Origin: Leptodactylus fallax
Lineage: Eukaryota; Chordata; Amphibia; Anura; Leptodactylidae
Reading direction: 5' to 3'
Length of the DNA stretch: 64,000 nt
Assembly (NCBI GenBank): GCA_947044405.1
Contig: CAMRHE010000012.1
Coordinates: 12,044,001-12,108,000, forward strand
Part shown: one piece after another, positions 46,980 to 57,944 of the stretch
How positions within the stretch are numbered: the first letter of the stretch is position 1
Layout: the number at the start of each line of letters is the position of its first letter
Position numbers and translations under genes: made by a program
Notes under the pieces: model-generated
Databases searched by the model: none
Told to the model about the DNA's origin: nothing
What the model saw: only the letters and a program-made list of their open reading frames with translations

Positions 46980-47717
46980 GTTTGTGTCCTTATGCATTAA
47001 ATCCTTGGAGAGTAGCACAGATACCCAGGAAGCTGGGTTAGTAGCTCCTCAGCCCCAGGGTTAAGCTGCCACATCTACACATGAAGAACACACAAGCTCA
47101 GTGCTGTAAAGGAGGCTCAGCCCTGCTCTTCATACACCTCATACTTGTCTCTCATGTTATCAGGCAAATATTCTCGCTGCGTAGACTGTAGGTTTGGGTG
47201 CAGATGTTTTCACTGCAGCTTCTAGTATTGTAGTGAAAGGGAACACAAGATGCCATTCACACTATACCGCAGTTTTACATGTATATTAGCATATGCTATT
47301 AGTTGTGGATTTGTTGCAGTTTTGAGGTGCTTTTCTCTAGGGTACAGTCAATGCAGAAAACCCAAAGAAAAACTGCATGCAAAACATCCACTGATGCAGT
47401 TTTTCATAGAATCAGATCTAGGAACATTTACCTAAAACTCTTTATAAAAATAGTCTGACTTCCACACTCACAGTTACAGTTTTCTGAGAGTCCTGAATCC
47501 TCTTCATTGCTTGCAAAGATACAGCGGCTCATCTGTATGAGTTGCAGCGCCCGGTACTGAAGCTCAGTCCAGTTTAAATGAATTTGAGTGGTGGTGGTGG
47601 TAACACTAGCAGGTGTTTGACCCACACTTTACAAAACATGGATGACATATCATAAGAAAAGGTTATTAATAATAAACCACAGAAAACCACCCAGGAGTCT
47701 AGATTCTGCAATATCTT

Positions 47718-47990
47718 AAGGCTGTGGCCCCACATGGTGTAAACGATGCAGTCACTGCAAAGTGGATGGGAATCTAGCGAATCCCATCCACACATTGCGG
47801 AAAAATGCGCGCAGCGGCAACGCTGCGATTTCTAAAACCTTTGCAGTTATGGAAATCACAGCATGTCAAACCTATACAGTAGAAACACTGGCAGTTTCCC
47901 TATAGGTATAATGGAAGCAGAAAGTCTGCAGAGGAAACCTCAGCGGACTTTCTGTGAAAAGCTCTGTGGGAAAAACCGCAATGCATTGCT
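47718..47990. mobile_element. MITE of the 'ggctaaggccccacgt' family (copy 2 of 4)
   Basis: Starts aaggctgtggccccacatgg. It shares gtggatgggaatctagcgaatccc, gcgcagcggcaacgctgcga and taggtataatggaagcagaaag with the copy at 55465-55756. The right terminus is lost where another TTAA-type MITE begins (about 48003). Confidence 0.7.
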
Positions 47991-49009
47991 GTCACGGTTC
48001 TAAAGGGGTTTTCCCACAATGGACATTTATTACCTGTCCACAAGACAGATGTATAAAGATGAATTGTCACCAGATCTGAAAAGCCCAATGACATACATAA
48101 TGACTGAACAGATTTGGATAAACAAAATACCAAAATGCTCAGGGTAACTACATCTATCAGATGATGTATGTCATTGGGATTTTTAGACCCAATAACAGGT
48201 CCTCTTTAATGCCTACCACTGCGACCCCTAGTGTTCACTGCAACAGGGTCCTGCACTACCTGTTCCTCCTGACTGCGTGACCCTAGTAAGGGGAAGTTTG
48301 AATGGACTGGTTGCTGAATATGTACCCTGCCACTCCATTCAATATGTTTGGGGTTAATGAAAACGGAAAAGCTCTGTTATGTCTGTCAGCCCCATGAATA
48401 TTGAATGGAAAAGTAGGAGGTATACTAAACCCCTGTTGTAGTTATTAGATTAGGTTCCAGTGCTGGAACTCCAGTGATCAGACATATATTGTAGATAGGT
48501 GACAAATGTCATTTGAATGAAAAAGCCTTTCAAGTGTCCATATATCTCTTATATATATAAAAATGAGTTTCTGTCTGTCTGTTCTTTATGCGCTACCAAA
48601 CGACTGGACCGATCCTCACCAAATTTGGCACACATGTACATCAGGTGTCCGGGAATATTTTAGACTGGGTCTCAACTCTCTTGGACGTACCGTTCCTGAG
48701 GTACAGTATTCCCAAAAAATGACCAACATTAGCTAATACAAGCCTGCAAGTCTTTCACTCATATTTCAACTGCCATACACATGGTCACATGTCCCTTATC
48801 AGCCAATAACAGCTTGCAGGCGCTTACTCTCCTCAGGCACATAGGTTTCCATAGCAACCAAGCTATTTATGACCTGTATGAGTCAACAGCAGTTGGCAGG
48901 TCCTTAAATATTCAGTCATATCACGTGTATTAGCCAATATAAGTTCACATTTAATTTACCAGGTTTCCATAACAACACAGCCATAAATAGACTGTACCTA
49001 TACTGGACT

Positions 49010-49680
49010 CAGTGGCGTAACTAGCAATGGCTGGGCCCCAAGGCGAACATTTGACATGGGACCCCCCCCAGCAAATGCCCCCCCCTGCACAAACTGCATT
49101 ACTACACACTATTATGCCCCATAGTGGCCAATGCACACACTATTAGGCCCCACAGTGGCCCCTGCACACACTATTAGGCTCCATAGTGACCCTTGCGCAC
49201 AGTATTCTGCCCCATAGTGGCCCATGCACACAGTATCATAGTGGTCTCTTCATATAGTATTATGCGCACTCCCTGCTACCTCTTCATTGTTGGCCCAGAT
49301 GTCACGTGAGCCAGTCATGCATCTCAACTCATAATGACGTCGGACTGGCCCACCGACGTCTGGGACGTCACCAAGGAGGCCTGAAGCCTGCTGAAAAGAC
49401 CCCAGAGTATAATGATAGCAGTGTTTGTGGGGTTCATGGCCCGCCGTCCTTACTTACTGATCCGTGCTCCTGCTGACAGCCGCCTCTGCAGAAGGTGAAG
49501 CGCAGACGGCCGTGAGCAGGAGTGGGGATCGAAAGTAAATAGAGCCCGTTACCTGCTGGTGTTACACCAGCAGGTAATGGCCTATTAAAAAAACAAAACA
49601 TCAGGGGCCCGCCGGGACCCCTAATGTCCCTGGGCCCTGTGGCAGCCGCTACCACTGCTACCCCGGTATTTACGCCACTG
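49010..49680. mobile_element. hAT-type non-autonomous element inside the Helitron
   Basis: The left end CAGTGGCGTAACTAGCAATG and the right end TATTTACGCCACTG are inverted repeats. A perfect 8-bp duplication, ACTGGACT, is at 49002-49009 and 49681-49688. An uninterrupted relative of the target (tatactggactgccatactgg) occurs at about 53981, which confirms the insertion. 671 bp, same family as 36445-37737. Its segment 49283-49540 is the apparent source of the patch in the 3' LTR at 53668-53925. Confidence 0.93.
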
Positions 49681-50221
49681 ACTGGACTGCCATACTGGAT
49701 TTCAGCATTCTTATAAATTGAAATGTTTTTAAACTACTCATGCACCCTGCAGCAAAACGCAAGGCTGCTGCTCAAGCTAATGACAACTCTCAGCAGACCC
49801 AAGTCCGTCTCCAATCTGACAAGGCATTGTCATTCACATGCACACAGCTGCACTCCATGTTTCCATAACAACCCAGCCATTTGTCTTCACTGCTGTGGGT
49901 CAGCTTTAAAGGGGCAGGGCGCTGTGGATGACACTGTTACACAAGGTCACATACACACAGCTTTACTCCAGGTTTTCCATAACAACCGATCACAGGTCTT
50001 TCACTGATAGCCAAACTGAGATACACATGATCAAATGACGCTTATGGACCAATGGAAAATCGCAGGTTCTTCAGTCTTGACATACACACAGCTTTACACC
50101 AGGTTTCCATTGCAACCAAGCTATTTATGACCTGTATGAGTCAATAGCAGTTCGTAGGTCCTTAAATATTCAGTCATATGACGTGCATCAGCCAATATAA
50201 GTTCACATTTCATTTACCAGG

Positions 50222-51157
50222 TGTGATGATTCTGCTTAAGTGTGGCTATAACTCAGATGTATTTTGATCTCTGGGTATAGGATCTCCCTTCTTGCTTGCA
50301 CTCATTCATACTGTGCGCAGCTATAAGCCTAGGTGCATATTGGCAGTAGTGGCCAGGCTGGAACAATAGGGCTCCATTGTATTCCTATACAGCCCTGAGT
50401 GATCAAACAATAGTGCATTGTTCAAGCCTGGGCTGTTGATCAGATATGGCTGATAACAGTGTATCAATTCACTTTGTCTCAGCTCTATACAAAAGATCTG
50501 GACTTGATTGAATTAACTCATCAGACGTACTGTCGCCGGTGACCTCATTCTGGGAGGTGGCATAAAGGGTATAAAAGATGAGGTAAGAGTCAGTGGGAGG
50601 AGATTATGCTATGGAGTTGACAGACCATCACAGACTACAGGATATTACAGACTTTGACTGAGATGCTACTATGAGCAGGCAGGTTGGAATGCTGCTGCTG
50701 ACGATGATGAGCCTACAAGAGACAGAAAGACTATTGGACTAATACTGAGAGACTGTTATGAGAGCATGCAGGCTGGATTATCGTATTAATGCCACATGCT
50801 AAACAGCCTCCACTGGTTAGTCACACATGACAGAGCATGTGTGATTGTTGGACTACAGAACCACATCAAGGACATATGTGGTAAAGTAACTATTTCACCT
50901 TTATTCCCTTTTATTTTATTTGTATTGTATCTTGTAACTAGTAACTGTTAATGCTTGCATATATCTGCATATCTGTTCTGAACTGTATGTGTTAGATGTT
51001 AATACCGACCCATTTAGGGGTTAATAAATATATAAAATTTAGAAAGCTTGTCTTGTATTTATCTTGTGAACCCGACACTGGAGGTGAGTGTGGTTTTTAT
51101 ATGAAAGAGGACTCAAGGTGGGGCCAAAGCGGTTTGGCGCGCAGAGGATCTTTCACA
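50222..51157 (+). repeat. 5' LTR (936 bp)
   Basis: Begins TGTGATGATTCTGC and ends GAGGATCTTTCACA (TG...CA). Immediately after, TTGGTGGCAGCGTGGTGGGA (51158-51177) occupies the primer-binding position and resembles the leader of vertebrate Gypsy elements. Confidence 0.9.
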
Positions 51158-51427
51158 TTGGTGGCAGCGTGGTGGGATCTTAGGATAAACGGCGTGTGTT
51201 GGTGACCTATATCACTCACATGCTGGGGATTGTGGTAATCCTATGAGACAAGCTCGGTATTAAAGCAAGCATTAAGATACAGTGAAAGTTTGATACAGTG
51301 CTGTTCCCCCTCCCTTACTCTTTGTATTCTATCCTATCTTTTATTTGGCAAATACCAGTGGATGGCTAGTGGGCTCAGAAGCAGAGCTCAAGAATTGTTG
51401 AACCAGGCTTTTTGAGATCCTGAGCGT

Positions 51428-53593
51428 ATGGTTGAAATGGAGGCAGCCACAGCTATGCAGAGTCCTGATTTTGGGGCTAGGCCAGGAAGTGCAGCAAGCA
51501 GCCCGGTCCCAAGGATTACTTCACCAGGAGAGACCATTAACCCCAGCCTTGTGGGGGGAACGGTTTCATACTGGCAAATGGCCCTACAGCAAGTAGGGAC
51601 CAGTGACCCTAACACATACCTGCAGGTGTTGGGCCGTTTTCTGGAAGCTGTAGATCAAGAACAAGAGCGGCAGGCTGCTGAGCGACAGGCAGAGAGAGAG
51701 AGGAAGGATGCTGAACGAGAACGACAGGCCGAGAGAGAGTATCAGCTTGAGCTCAAAAGAATGGAGCTCTCCCAGCAGGCACAAACCGCCCATGCGCAAA
51801 CTCCAACAACCCTGCAGAGACCCTCAAGTTGGAAGGAGAAGCCAGGCCGGAGTTCACCACAGCCGTCTGTCGTCAGGTCGGGTGAGACAAACTATGTCCC
51901 GAGTGGTCCCTCCCCTGTCCCAAGAACTCTGGGCACCCTACTGACCTTTCCCAAACCCCAAGGGGAGGTGCGGCGGGGCCATGCCTGTAACCAGACAGGA
52001 CATTTCAAGGAGGAGTGCCCCAACCACCCTGAGAACTTCCCTGCTTCCCAAGCCACAGCAGGTGGCCCATCTGTGTGTCTGGACGGGGGTGCAGGAAAAG
52101 GAATGCGGACTGTGGGACTATTGACTGATTTGCCTGCCAATGTACTGTTGGGAACTGATTTAGCACCTGTGATGTCCCAATATGGGGTGGGGAGCACCCC
52201 AATTTACTGTGATAGACTGTCTATGATTAATGCTGATAATGTGTCTGTCATATCTGCAGAGAGGGCCCGTAACCCCCTCTCTGAGATACTTCCCATGGCA
52301 GTTAATGTAAATGCTAATGAGTTGCCTTCAGCTGAGAGCAGGAAAGATGCAAATGAGCTTCCTGCAACCCAGCTAAGCAAAAATGTTATTAATGCTTTGT
52401 TTCCTCTGGTGCTAGGAGCCAATGAGACTAAGTCTGTAGACACACCCACATCTGCGGGGGCGTCGCCCTCCCAGCTTGTTAATCTGTCTACCACAAATCT
52501 CATTGAGGCCCTGTGTGAATTAACAATTGCTGATGAATGTACTGTCAATGTAATTGCCAATGCTTGTTGTGAAAGTGTACAGGGTAGCTCTTCTGAGTTA
52601 CTGGAAGCGACTTCTACTATTTCGCCCAGTTTATCTGATGAGCACCCAACTGCTGACCATGTGCCAGGTGGTCAGGTAGGCTATGGGGATCTTATGGCCG
52701 ATCCAGGTGAGGGACGGACTGCTGGTAGTGCGGTGTTAGCCCGCAGCCAGAGTGCTACAAGGGTGGAGGGCGTTTCGACCCTTGAACCGTTGCCTACACC
52801 ACCTGGAGTCGGTGCTGAGACTGCCATGACTAGCCTCACTCCCTTGAAGCCGGAGGAGTCCAGCCGATATGAGACATACACGTCTCTTCTGTCCAGTTCT
52901 ATTCCAGGAGCGCCCATGGCCCAAGTGCAGATGGCATGGGGTACTGGAGGTGTGATCCCCGAAGGGGGTATGTCAAATGCATTACCTGTCAATGTTTTGT
53001 GGGGGGATGGTTTGGGGAAGCATGATCTCAGTCATTTGCCCAAGGTATCACCATCACCCACCCAAGTACAGGAGAAACAGGATGTAGATTTGGAAGCAAA
53101 GGGGGAGGTGCAGAACCCCCTAGAACTCTCCCAACTAGCGGCTAGAGTGGGGGAGACCCTGAGAGAGCAGGCCAAGGGTAGCCAGGAGAGCAGAGATTGC
53201 CAGGATGGGGTCATGAGTGTAAAGCTACGGGATGCCCGCACTCAGAAAGCAGACCCAGAACAGGCAGGAGGTAGCCAAGTGTACGTGGCTCAGAGCCTGG
53301 GCCTTAGAAGTGTCCCTAGTCAGACTAGAGAGACAGAAGGGGCCGGCAGCTATGTGACAGGCACCTCTCTTTTGTCTCACTCCAGCCAAGAGTTCAGAGA
53401 GGATGTCCAAGCTGACCCTAGTCTGGACATATTGAAGGCGCGTGCCGCCCAACCACCCTTAGAGTCTGACAAGGCCCGAGTTTGCTGGGACCCTGGGGGT
53501 TGTGAAGCCTTGGGGCCAGAGCCTGAGAAGCTGGAGGCGGAGGTGCTCTCAGAAGAGGGGCGTAGGGCCCTACTTCCTACAAGCCCCATCTAA
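51428..53593 (+). CDS. Gag/protease-like polyprotein of an LTR element, 721 codons, intact
   Basis: A Gag-type protein of a Ty3/Gypsy element. Residues 73-117 form a highly charged coiled coil (RQAAERQAERERKDAERERQ). A nucleocapsid-like knuckle, CNQTGHFKEEC, is at residues 187-197, but the first Cys of the CCHC motif is missing. TDLPANVLLGTDLAP at about 233-247 matches the C-terminal end of the retropepsin region (LLGTDL). The remaining ~470 residues are Ser/Thr/Glu-rich and look disordered; I do not recognise them. The stop (53591-53593) touches the polypurine tract. No pol domain follows. The long intact frame suggests youth or use in trans by an autonomous relative. Confidence 0.8.
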   Translation: MVEMEAATAMQSPDFGARPGSAASSPVPRITSPGETINPSLVGGTVSYWQMALQQVGTSDPNTYLQVLGRFLEAVDQEQERQAAERQAERERKDAERERQAEREYQLELKRMELSQQAQTAHAQTPTTLQRPSSWKEKPGRSSPQPSVVRSGETNYVPSGPSPVPRTLGTLLTFPKPQGEVRRGHACNQTGHFKEECPNHPENFPASQATAGGPSVCLDGGAGKGMRTVGLLTDLPANVLLGTDLAPVMSQYGVGSTPIYCDRLSMINADNVSVISAERARNPLSEILPMAVNVNANELPSAESRKDANELPATQLSKNVINALFPLVLGANETKSVDTPTSAGASPSQLVNLSTTNLIEALCELTIADECTVNVIANACCESVQGSSSELLEATSTISPSLSDEHPTADHVPGGQVGYGDLMADPGEGRTAGSAVLARSQSATRVEGVSTLEPLPTPPGVGAETAMTSLTPLKPEESSRYETYTSLLSSSIPGAPMAQVQMAWGTGGVIPEGGMSNALPVNVLWGDGLGKHDLSHLPKVSPSPTQVQEKQDVDLEAKGEVQNPLELSQLAARVGETLREQAKGSQESRDCQDGVMSVKLRDARTQKADPEQAGGSQVYVAQSLGLRSVPSQTRETEGAGSYVTGTSLLSHSSQEFREDVQADPSLDILKARAAQPPLESDKARVCWDPGGCEALGPEPEKLEAEVLSEEGRRALLPTSPI

Positions 53594-53602
53594 AGGGGGA
53601 GG

Positions 53603-53940
53603 TGTGATGATTCTGCTTAAGTGTGGCTATAACTCAGATGTATTTTGATCTCTGGGTATAGGATCTCTTCAATGTTGGCCCAGATATCACGTGAGCCAGT
53701 CATGCATCTCAACTCATAATGACGTCGGACTGGCCCACCGACGTCTGGGACGTCACCAAGGAGGCCCGAAGCCTGCTGAAAAGACCCCAGAGTATAATGA
53801 TAGCAGTGTTTGTGGGGTTAATGGCCCGCCGTCCTTACTTACTGATCCCTGCTCCTGCTGACAGCCGCCTCTGCAGAAGGTGAAGCGCAGACGGCCGTGA
53901 GCAGGAGTGGGGATCGAAAGTAAATAGAGGATCTTTCACA
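53603..53940 (+). repeat. 3' LTR with the middle replaced
   Basis: The first 65 bp (53603-53667) match the 5' LTR exactly and the last 15 bp (agaggatctttcaca) also match. The roughly 856 bp between are absent. In their place, 53668-53925 is a 258-bp copy of 49283-49540. Confidence 0.92.
53668..53925 (+). repeat. 258-bp patch copied from the nearby hAT element
   Basis: Colinear with 49283-49540, same length, same orientation, with five substitutions by my count. Short homologies at both joins: CTC (LTR ggatCTC, source acCTCttc) and AGAG (source aaatAGAGccc, LTR cgcAGAGgat). Confidence 0.92.
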
Positions 53941-54889
53941 CCAGGTTTCCATAGCAACACAGCCATAAATAGACTATACCTATACTGGACTGCCATACTG
54001 GATGTCAAGTGCAAAACTGGCCAATTCTTATGGGGTCACTACACAAACAAAAAATGAAATATACCCATGCGAAGCCGGGTCCTTCTGCTAGTTCATGATA
54101 AACATGATAGCTATAAACCCCAAAGTAAGCATACTAGTTCCAGTGTCAACACACAGAGAACATATCTTATATATTCCTGCATCTAAAGTGTAAAATATAG
54201 GGGAATGCCAACAAATAAGAGTTCTAGAGATGGTCGAACTAATTTGTCATAAGCTGGATTCGACTTGAATACTCTAAATTGTTTAGTTTTTAACAGACAA
54301 AGGACAGTTAACCCTTTAATTGACAAATAATCTAAATTTAAGTCTGTTGTGCAATAGAGCAGTTTCATCTGTTTACTGAGTGTTTAAACATAGTTTTTAC
54401 GACAGTCCGTTAGTTAAAAATCTTTGTTAAGGACCTGGTCATCATATAATTCCATGTTGCACTGCCACTGATTTGCCACAGCTACCACCACTGTCACCAC
54501 TCAGCTACACATGTCCTGTGGACTGGTCCATCACATACCACCATACCACACTGTTCGTGCCACAGTGTTGGCATAAAAAACAAAAACAAAGAAAACCATT
54601 TTACATTCACATCTGTTCCCATAAAGGGATATTTTTTTTTTTTTGGAAAGCCAATTCTTCATCACTTTTCAAGTTGCTCACAGCAACAAATTTCTCCAAA
54701 ATAATAACGAGCCTTTAACACTTACAAGTCATTAAAATGGGCTAATGTTTCTAAAAAAATCATAGCTTTTTGCAATATAACCACCACGTGTGTCTAGAAA
54801 ACCACGGGGAAGCTCCTTTTTTTTTCCCAGAAAGGGTAATATTTGGAGTGTTTTCATTTTTTTGTTTTTTTTTGTTTCTGCTTTTTGAG

Positions 54890-55258
54890 CATGTGCAGAA
54901 AAAAAAACGGACAGTAATAACGGACTGTATAATGTAGACCCGCTCGTTACCCATATACTTTAATGTTAAAAAATAATGGACGCTTGACGTCCGTCATGAA
55001 GCCGTTTATTTTTAATGGACACAAAAGTCCTGCATGTAGGATTTTTTTGTCCGCGAAAAAAAATGGACATGTGACAGATTGGGTGTATAACGGGCACTAA
55101 CGGTCACTAACGGACACAAGATAAAATCCCATTAAAATGAATGGAAATTTTAACGGATTTCTGGCGGTTCAGCTCGTGTCCATTGCTAAAATCTTGTAAC
55201 TGACAATAGCAATGGACACTACTGACGGTCACCAACGGTAGTGTGAACGCCCCCTTAG
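54890..55258. mobile_element. Degraded MITE ('gtgtgaacgccc' type)
   Basis: The right end ggtagtgtgaacgcccccttag has a typical MITE terminus. The interior has repeated 'aacgg(a/t)cac' phrases and short inverted repeats (tccattgctaaaatc / gacaatagcaatgga). The left end is not clearly defined. Confidence 0.45.
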
Positions 55259-55464
55259 AGAGCTAAAAATTGGACAGATAGGATTCTATGATCCTTAACA
55301 GTGTTCTACACTATGTTTGAAGACCATTTAAGTTGTGGTTCATAACAAACTTGTTTGAAGTAAATCTGGAATTTGAGCCGCCTAAACCCGAAACAAAACT
55401 AATCTTGAGAGGTTTGTTCATCTCTAGTCAATACTAAACCTTGCAAAAAAAAAAAAAGGACTTT

Positions 55465-55756
55465 GAGGCCGGGTACCCACGTGGCATAAACGCTGCGGTT
55501 TGCAGTCAAAGAAAAGTGGATGGGAGTCTAGCGAATCCCATTCCCACTTTGCAGAAAAATACGCGCAGCGGAAACGCTGCGATTTCCAAAACCGTTGTGG
55601 TCAATTATACCTACGGAAACGCCGGCAGTTTCTCTACAGGTATAATGGAAGCAGAAAGTGAAAAGCGTTGTGAGCAAAGACGAAATACATTGCCATCACG
55701 TTTTTTTCCTGCAGCACTCTTTTGCTGCGGGACACTACGTGGGGTCTTAGCCTTAA
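55465..55756. mobile_element. MITE of the 'ggctaaggccccacgt' family (copy 3 of 4)
   Basis: The left end gaggccgggtacccacgtgg and the right end actacgtggggtcttagcct are inverted repeats. It shares long blocks with the copy at 47718-47990 (gtggatggga.tctagcgaatccca, cgcgcagcgg.aacgctgcga). Confidence 0.82.
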
Positions 55757-56289
55757 TATGTATTTTAACTGATGAAGAGCCAGGTCTTGGCTAGAAAATA
55801 ATAAACAGTACACAACAAATTGATTTTCTACTTTTACAGACCTGTGGATGAGGAGGTCATGATTCATTCCTAGTGGTTCAGGGCTGTACAAAGAGGGTCT
55901 TTCCTACTATAATTGATGCATATGAAAGCAGTAATTAAATTTGTCCTCTTTGGCATTACCTTGTAACTGAGCAGCTTTCTGTACAAAATTGTGATTAATA
56001 TAGATAGTATTGGATGGGGTCTAAAGAATGATATCCCACTGTAGAACAAAGAAGAGATTTGAAAAACAAAGATTAGAAGTTAGAACAAAGGGTTTGTGGT
56101 GCTCAGCAGAGCTCTGTGCCCCTCCCCTCCCATCAGGAACTGTTGGTTTTACCCTAGAATCCTTTGTAGGACATCCAAGATTTCATTCTAGTCATTGGTG
56201 GAGGAATCCAATATTTCTTTTAATCTGCATACATATGGTAGACCTGTGCACACAGTCTGACCTGAAATGCTTATGCTATACCCTCTTCC

Positions 56290-56455
56290 CTCATAGATTG
56301 TAAGCCCTTGCGGACATGGCCCTCAATCCCGCTGTGCCAGTTGGTCACTGTTAGTATTGTACTTGTGTATTTTGTGTACTGTCTGTAAACCCTCAAATGT
56401 ACAGCACCATGGATTTAATGGTACTCTATAAATAATAATAATACTTGCAAAACCA
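56290..56455 (+). mobile_element. SINE/LINE 3' tail ending in (AAT)n
   Basis: cctcatagattgtaagccct, tgtgccagttggtcactgtt, ctcaaatgtacagcaccatgg and ggtactctataaataataat match the tail family seen at 12480-12675 and in frog repeats in general. Confidence 0.7.
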
Positions 56456-56939
56456 TAGGCATTCATTATGATGGCAACTTGGTGCCTACTCTGTAGACTG
56501 TAGACTCCATAGACTGTAATACAGTTTCTGATCATGATACAATTTTTTTTCTGACTGATTCTTTGGGAATAAAACAGAAAAATATATTTATGCTGTTGGA
56601 GGCTTATAAATATACAGTATGTTCTCACAGATCTGTACAAAGCTTTAATAGGAATGAGCCTTTATTTTTCCTGTACAGTCCTGTAGCATCATTGCAACAC
56701 TATAAAAATGACAGATTCCTGGTCTCTGCATGTATGCTACCAGTGTGAGTTCTTCACGTATTCACATGTATGTATTCAAACTTTGGCAGCACTGAGCAGC
56801 TGTATAGTAAGAGGCAGAGATAAACTGCTCGGGCTTCTGCCCTATCCTGTACTTGAATCAAACATGTTGCTTCCATAGATTTCTTTGTTAGCAGTGCTGT
56901 GAATGTGAGCAGATGACTATTCACAAATAATCATGCTCT

Positions 56940-57183
56940 AAGGCTAAGGACCCACGTAGCGGGCCGCAGCCCAAAAGTCCTGTGGGAAAAACAGCAGTGG
57001 AAACACATTGTGGTTTTTTCCACAGTGCTTTTCACAGAAAGTCCACAGAGCTATCCGGTTTATGAAATCGCAGCATGTCCACTGCGGATATTTTTCTGCA
57101 ATCTGTGGATGGGATTAGCCAGAATTACACTTTGCAGGTACTGTATAACGCCACAGTTTATGCTACGTGGGGCCCGGCCTAAA
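56940..57183. mobile_element. MITE of the 'ggctaaggccccacgt' family (copy 4 of 4)
   Basis: The left end aaggctaaggacccacgtag and the right end ctacgtggggcccggcct are inverted repeats. TAA stands at both edges, compatible with a PIF/Harbinger 3-bp duplication. It lies only about 210 bp upstream of PRDM5 exon 2. Confidence 0.82.
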
Positions 57184-57393
57184 TCATAATCTCACACATA
57201 GGCTTGTGAGAACATGGTATATAGTAATGGAGATAGTTATTTCCAATAATCTCACAGTACCTGAATTGTGGCATAAAGTAGAACTCTCCATCACACTGCA
57301 GTTCTCACCTTGCAATGAGATTTTCACAAATATATGCTCTGACATTTATGTTACTTTTTTTTTGTAATGTTGCCGTTTCTCTTTTGGGATTAG

Positions 57394-57477
57394 GGTGAGA
57401 AGTTTGGTCCATTTGCTGGAGAAAAGAAGATTCCAAGTGAAGTGGATGAAATAATGGATAACAGATTAATGTGGGAG
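57394..57477 (+). CDS. PRDM5: PRDM5 coding exon 2 (start of the PR domain)
   Basis: 28 codons, [20 protein letters not shown] then MDNRLMWE. The acceptor TAG ends at 57393 and the donor GTAGCA begins at 57478, both phase 0, so it joins exon 1 exactly. KFGPFAGEK and MD.RLMWE are hallmark residues of the PRDM5 PR domain. The PR domain is a SET-like fold used by PRDM proteins for chromatin partner binding. Differences from the mammalian protein, as I remember it, are conservative. The next expected exon (starting VRGSKGE...) is not found in the remaining 6.5 kb, so it lies beyond the window. Confidence 0.95.
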
Positions 57478-57627
57478 GTAGCAACATGTCTGTTCAATTT
57501 TATGTTTTGTTATATTAAGATCCAGAAAAGAAAGATTTGCCAGCATCCAGTCATGACTCAAAATTTATATACGGTGTATTGCTATGTTTTAACTGGACTT
57601 ATGGCATATTTTGTGGCTATGTGTTAA

Positions 57628-57862
57628 AGGGGTTGTCCAGGATTTACAGCAATCTGTATGGAGGCCAGGTGTAAAATAAAAGGGAGAGGTAAAAGGTCAC
57701 CGACAGCTGAGGCAGCTGATTGGCATCCAGGCCCAACCGTGAGACCAAATGAACACCAGCGACAGACAACGGAGCTCTAGGGAGAGGTGATATGCTTTAT
57801 TTTTTGTATTTTATACCTCCCCTAGCCTCCACACAGGTTGCTACATTTTCTGGACAACCCCT
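57628..57862. mobile_element. TTAA-flanked MITE
   Basis: TTAA at 57624-57627 and 57863-57866. The ends AGGGGTTGTCCAGGAT and TTCTGGACAACCCCT are inverted repeats. 235 bp, no coding. A piggyBac/Kolobok-type termini set common in frogs. Confidence 0.88.
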
Positions 57863-57944
57863 TTAAATACATATACATAATTAAAAGTGCTTTGAGAAGA
57901 TGTCACTTCCTTTATACAGACTCTATGGCTTCATTACAAGTAAT

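Larger units (their letters stand above)
50222..53940 (+). mobile_element. Ty3/Gypsy-type LTR retrotransposon, non-autonomous
   Basis: 5' LTR 50222-51157, a single ORF 51428-53593, polypurine tract 53593-53602 (taaaggggga region), 3' LTR 53603-53940. A 5-bp duplication, CCAGG, lies at 50217-50221 and 53941-53945. The target is the Helitron internal repeat (accaggtttccata), seen uninterrupted at about 48957. The first 65 bp of both LTRs are identical, so the insertion is young. No reverse transcriptase, RNase H or integrase is present. Confidence 0.9.
48545..54091 (+). mobile_element. Non-autonomous Helitron with nested insertions
   Basis: The 5' end TCTCTTATATATATAAAAATG is preceded by A. 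The 3' end is a hairpin (ACCCATGCGAAGCCGGGT, 54063-54080), 7 nt, then CTAG (54088-54091) followed by T. TC start, CTRR end, subterminal hairpin and A/T insertion site are the Helitron hallmarks. Inside are repeats of a ~150-bp block (caggtttccatagcaaccaa...gttcacattta). Without the hAT (49010-49680) and LTR (50222-53940) insertions it is about 1.15 kb. A short frame near 49742 (CACCCTGCAGCAAAACGCAA) could be a relic of Helitron coding sequence, but I am not sure. Confidence 0.85.
46980..57393 (+). other. PRDM5: PRDM5 intron 1 (10.4 kb), transposon-rich
   Basis: Runs from the donor GTTTGT to the acceptor TTTTGGGATTAG. It contains at least a Helitron with nested hAT and LTR elements, three MITEs of one family, another MITE and a SINE/LINE tail. 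Most of its length is therefore inserted sequence. Confidence 0.9.

Noticed and set aside
51428..53593. Long ORF as a host protein-coding gene
   Set aside because: It lies between LTRs with a polypurine tract and 5-bp duplication, and shows Gag coiled coil, knuckle and protease-end motifs. It belongs to the LTR element.
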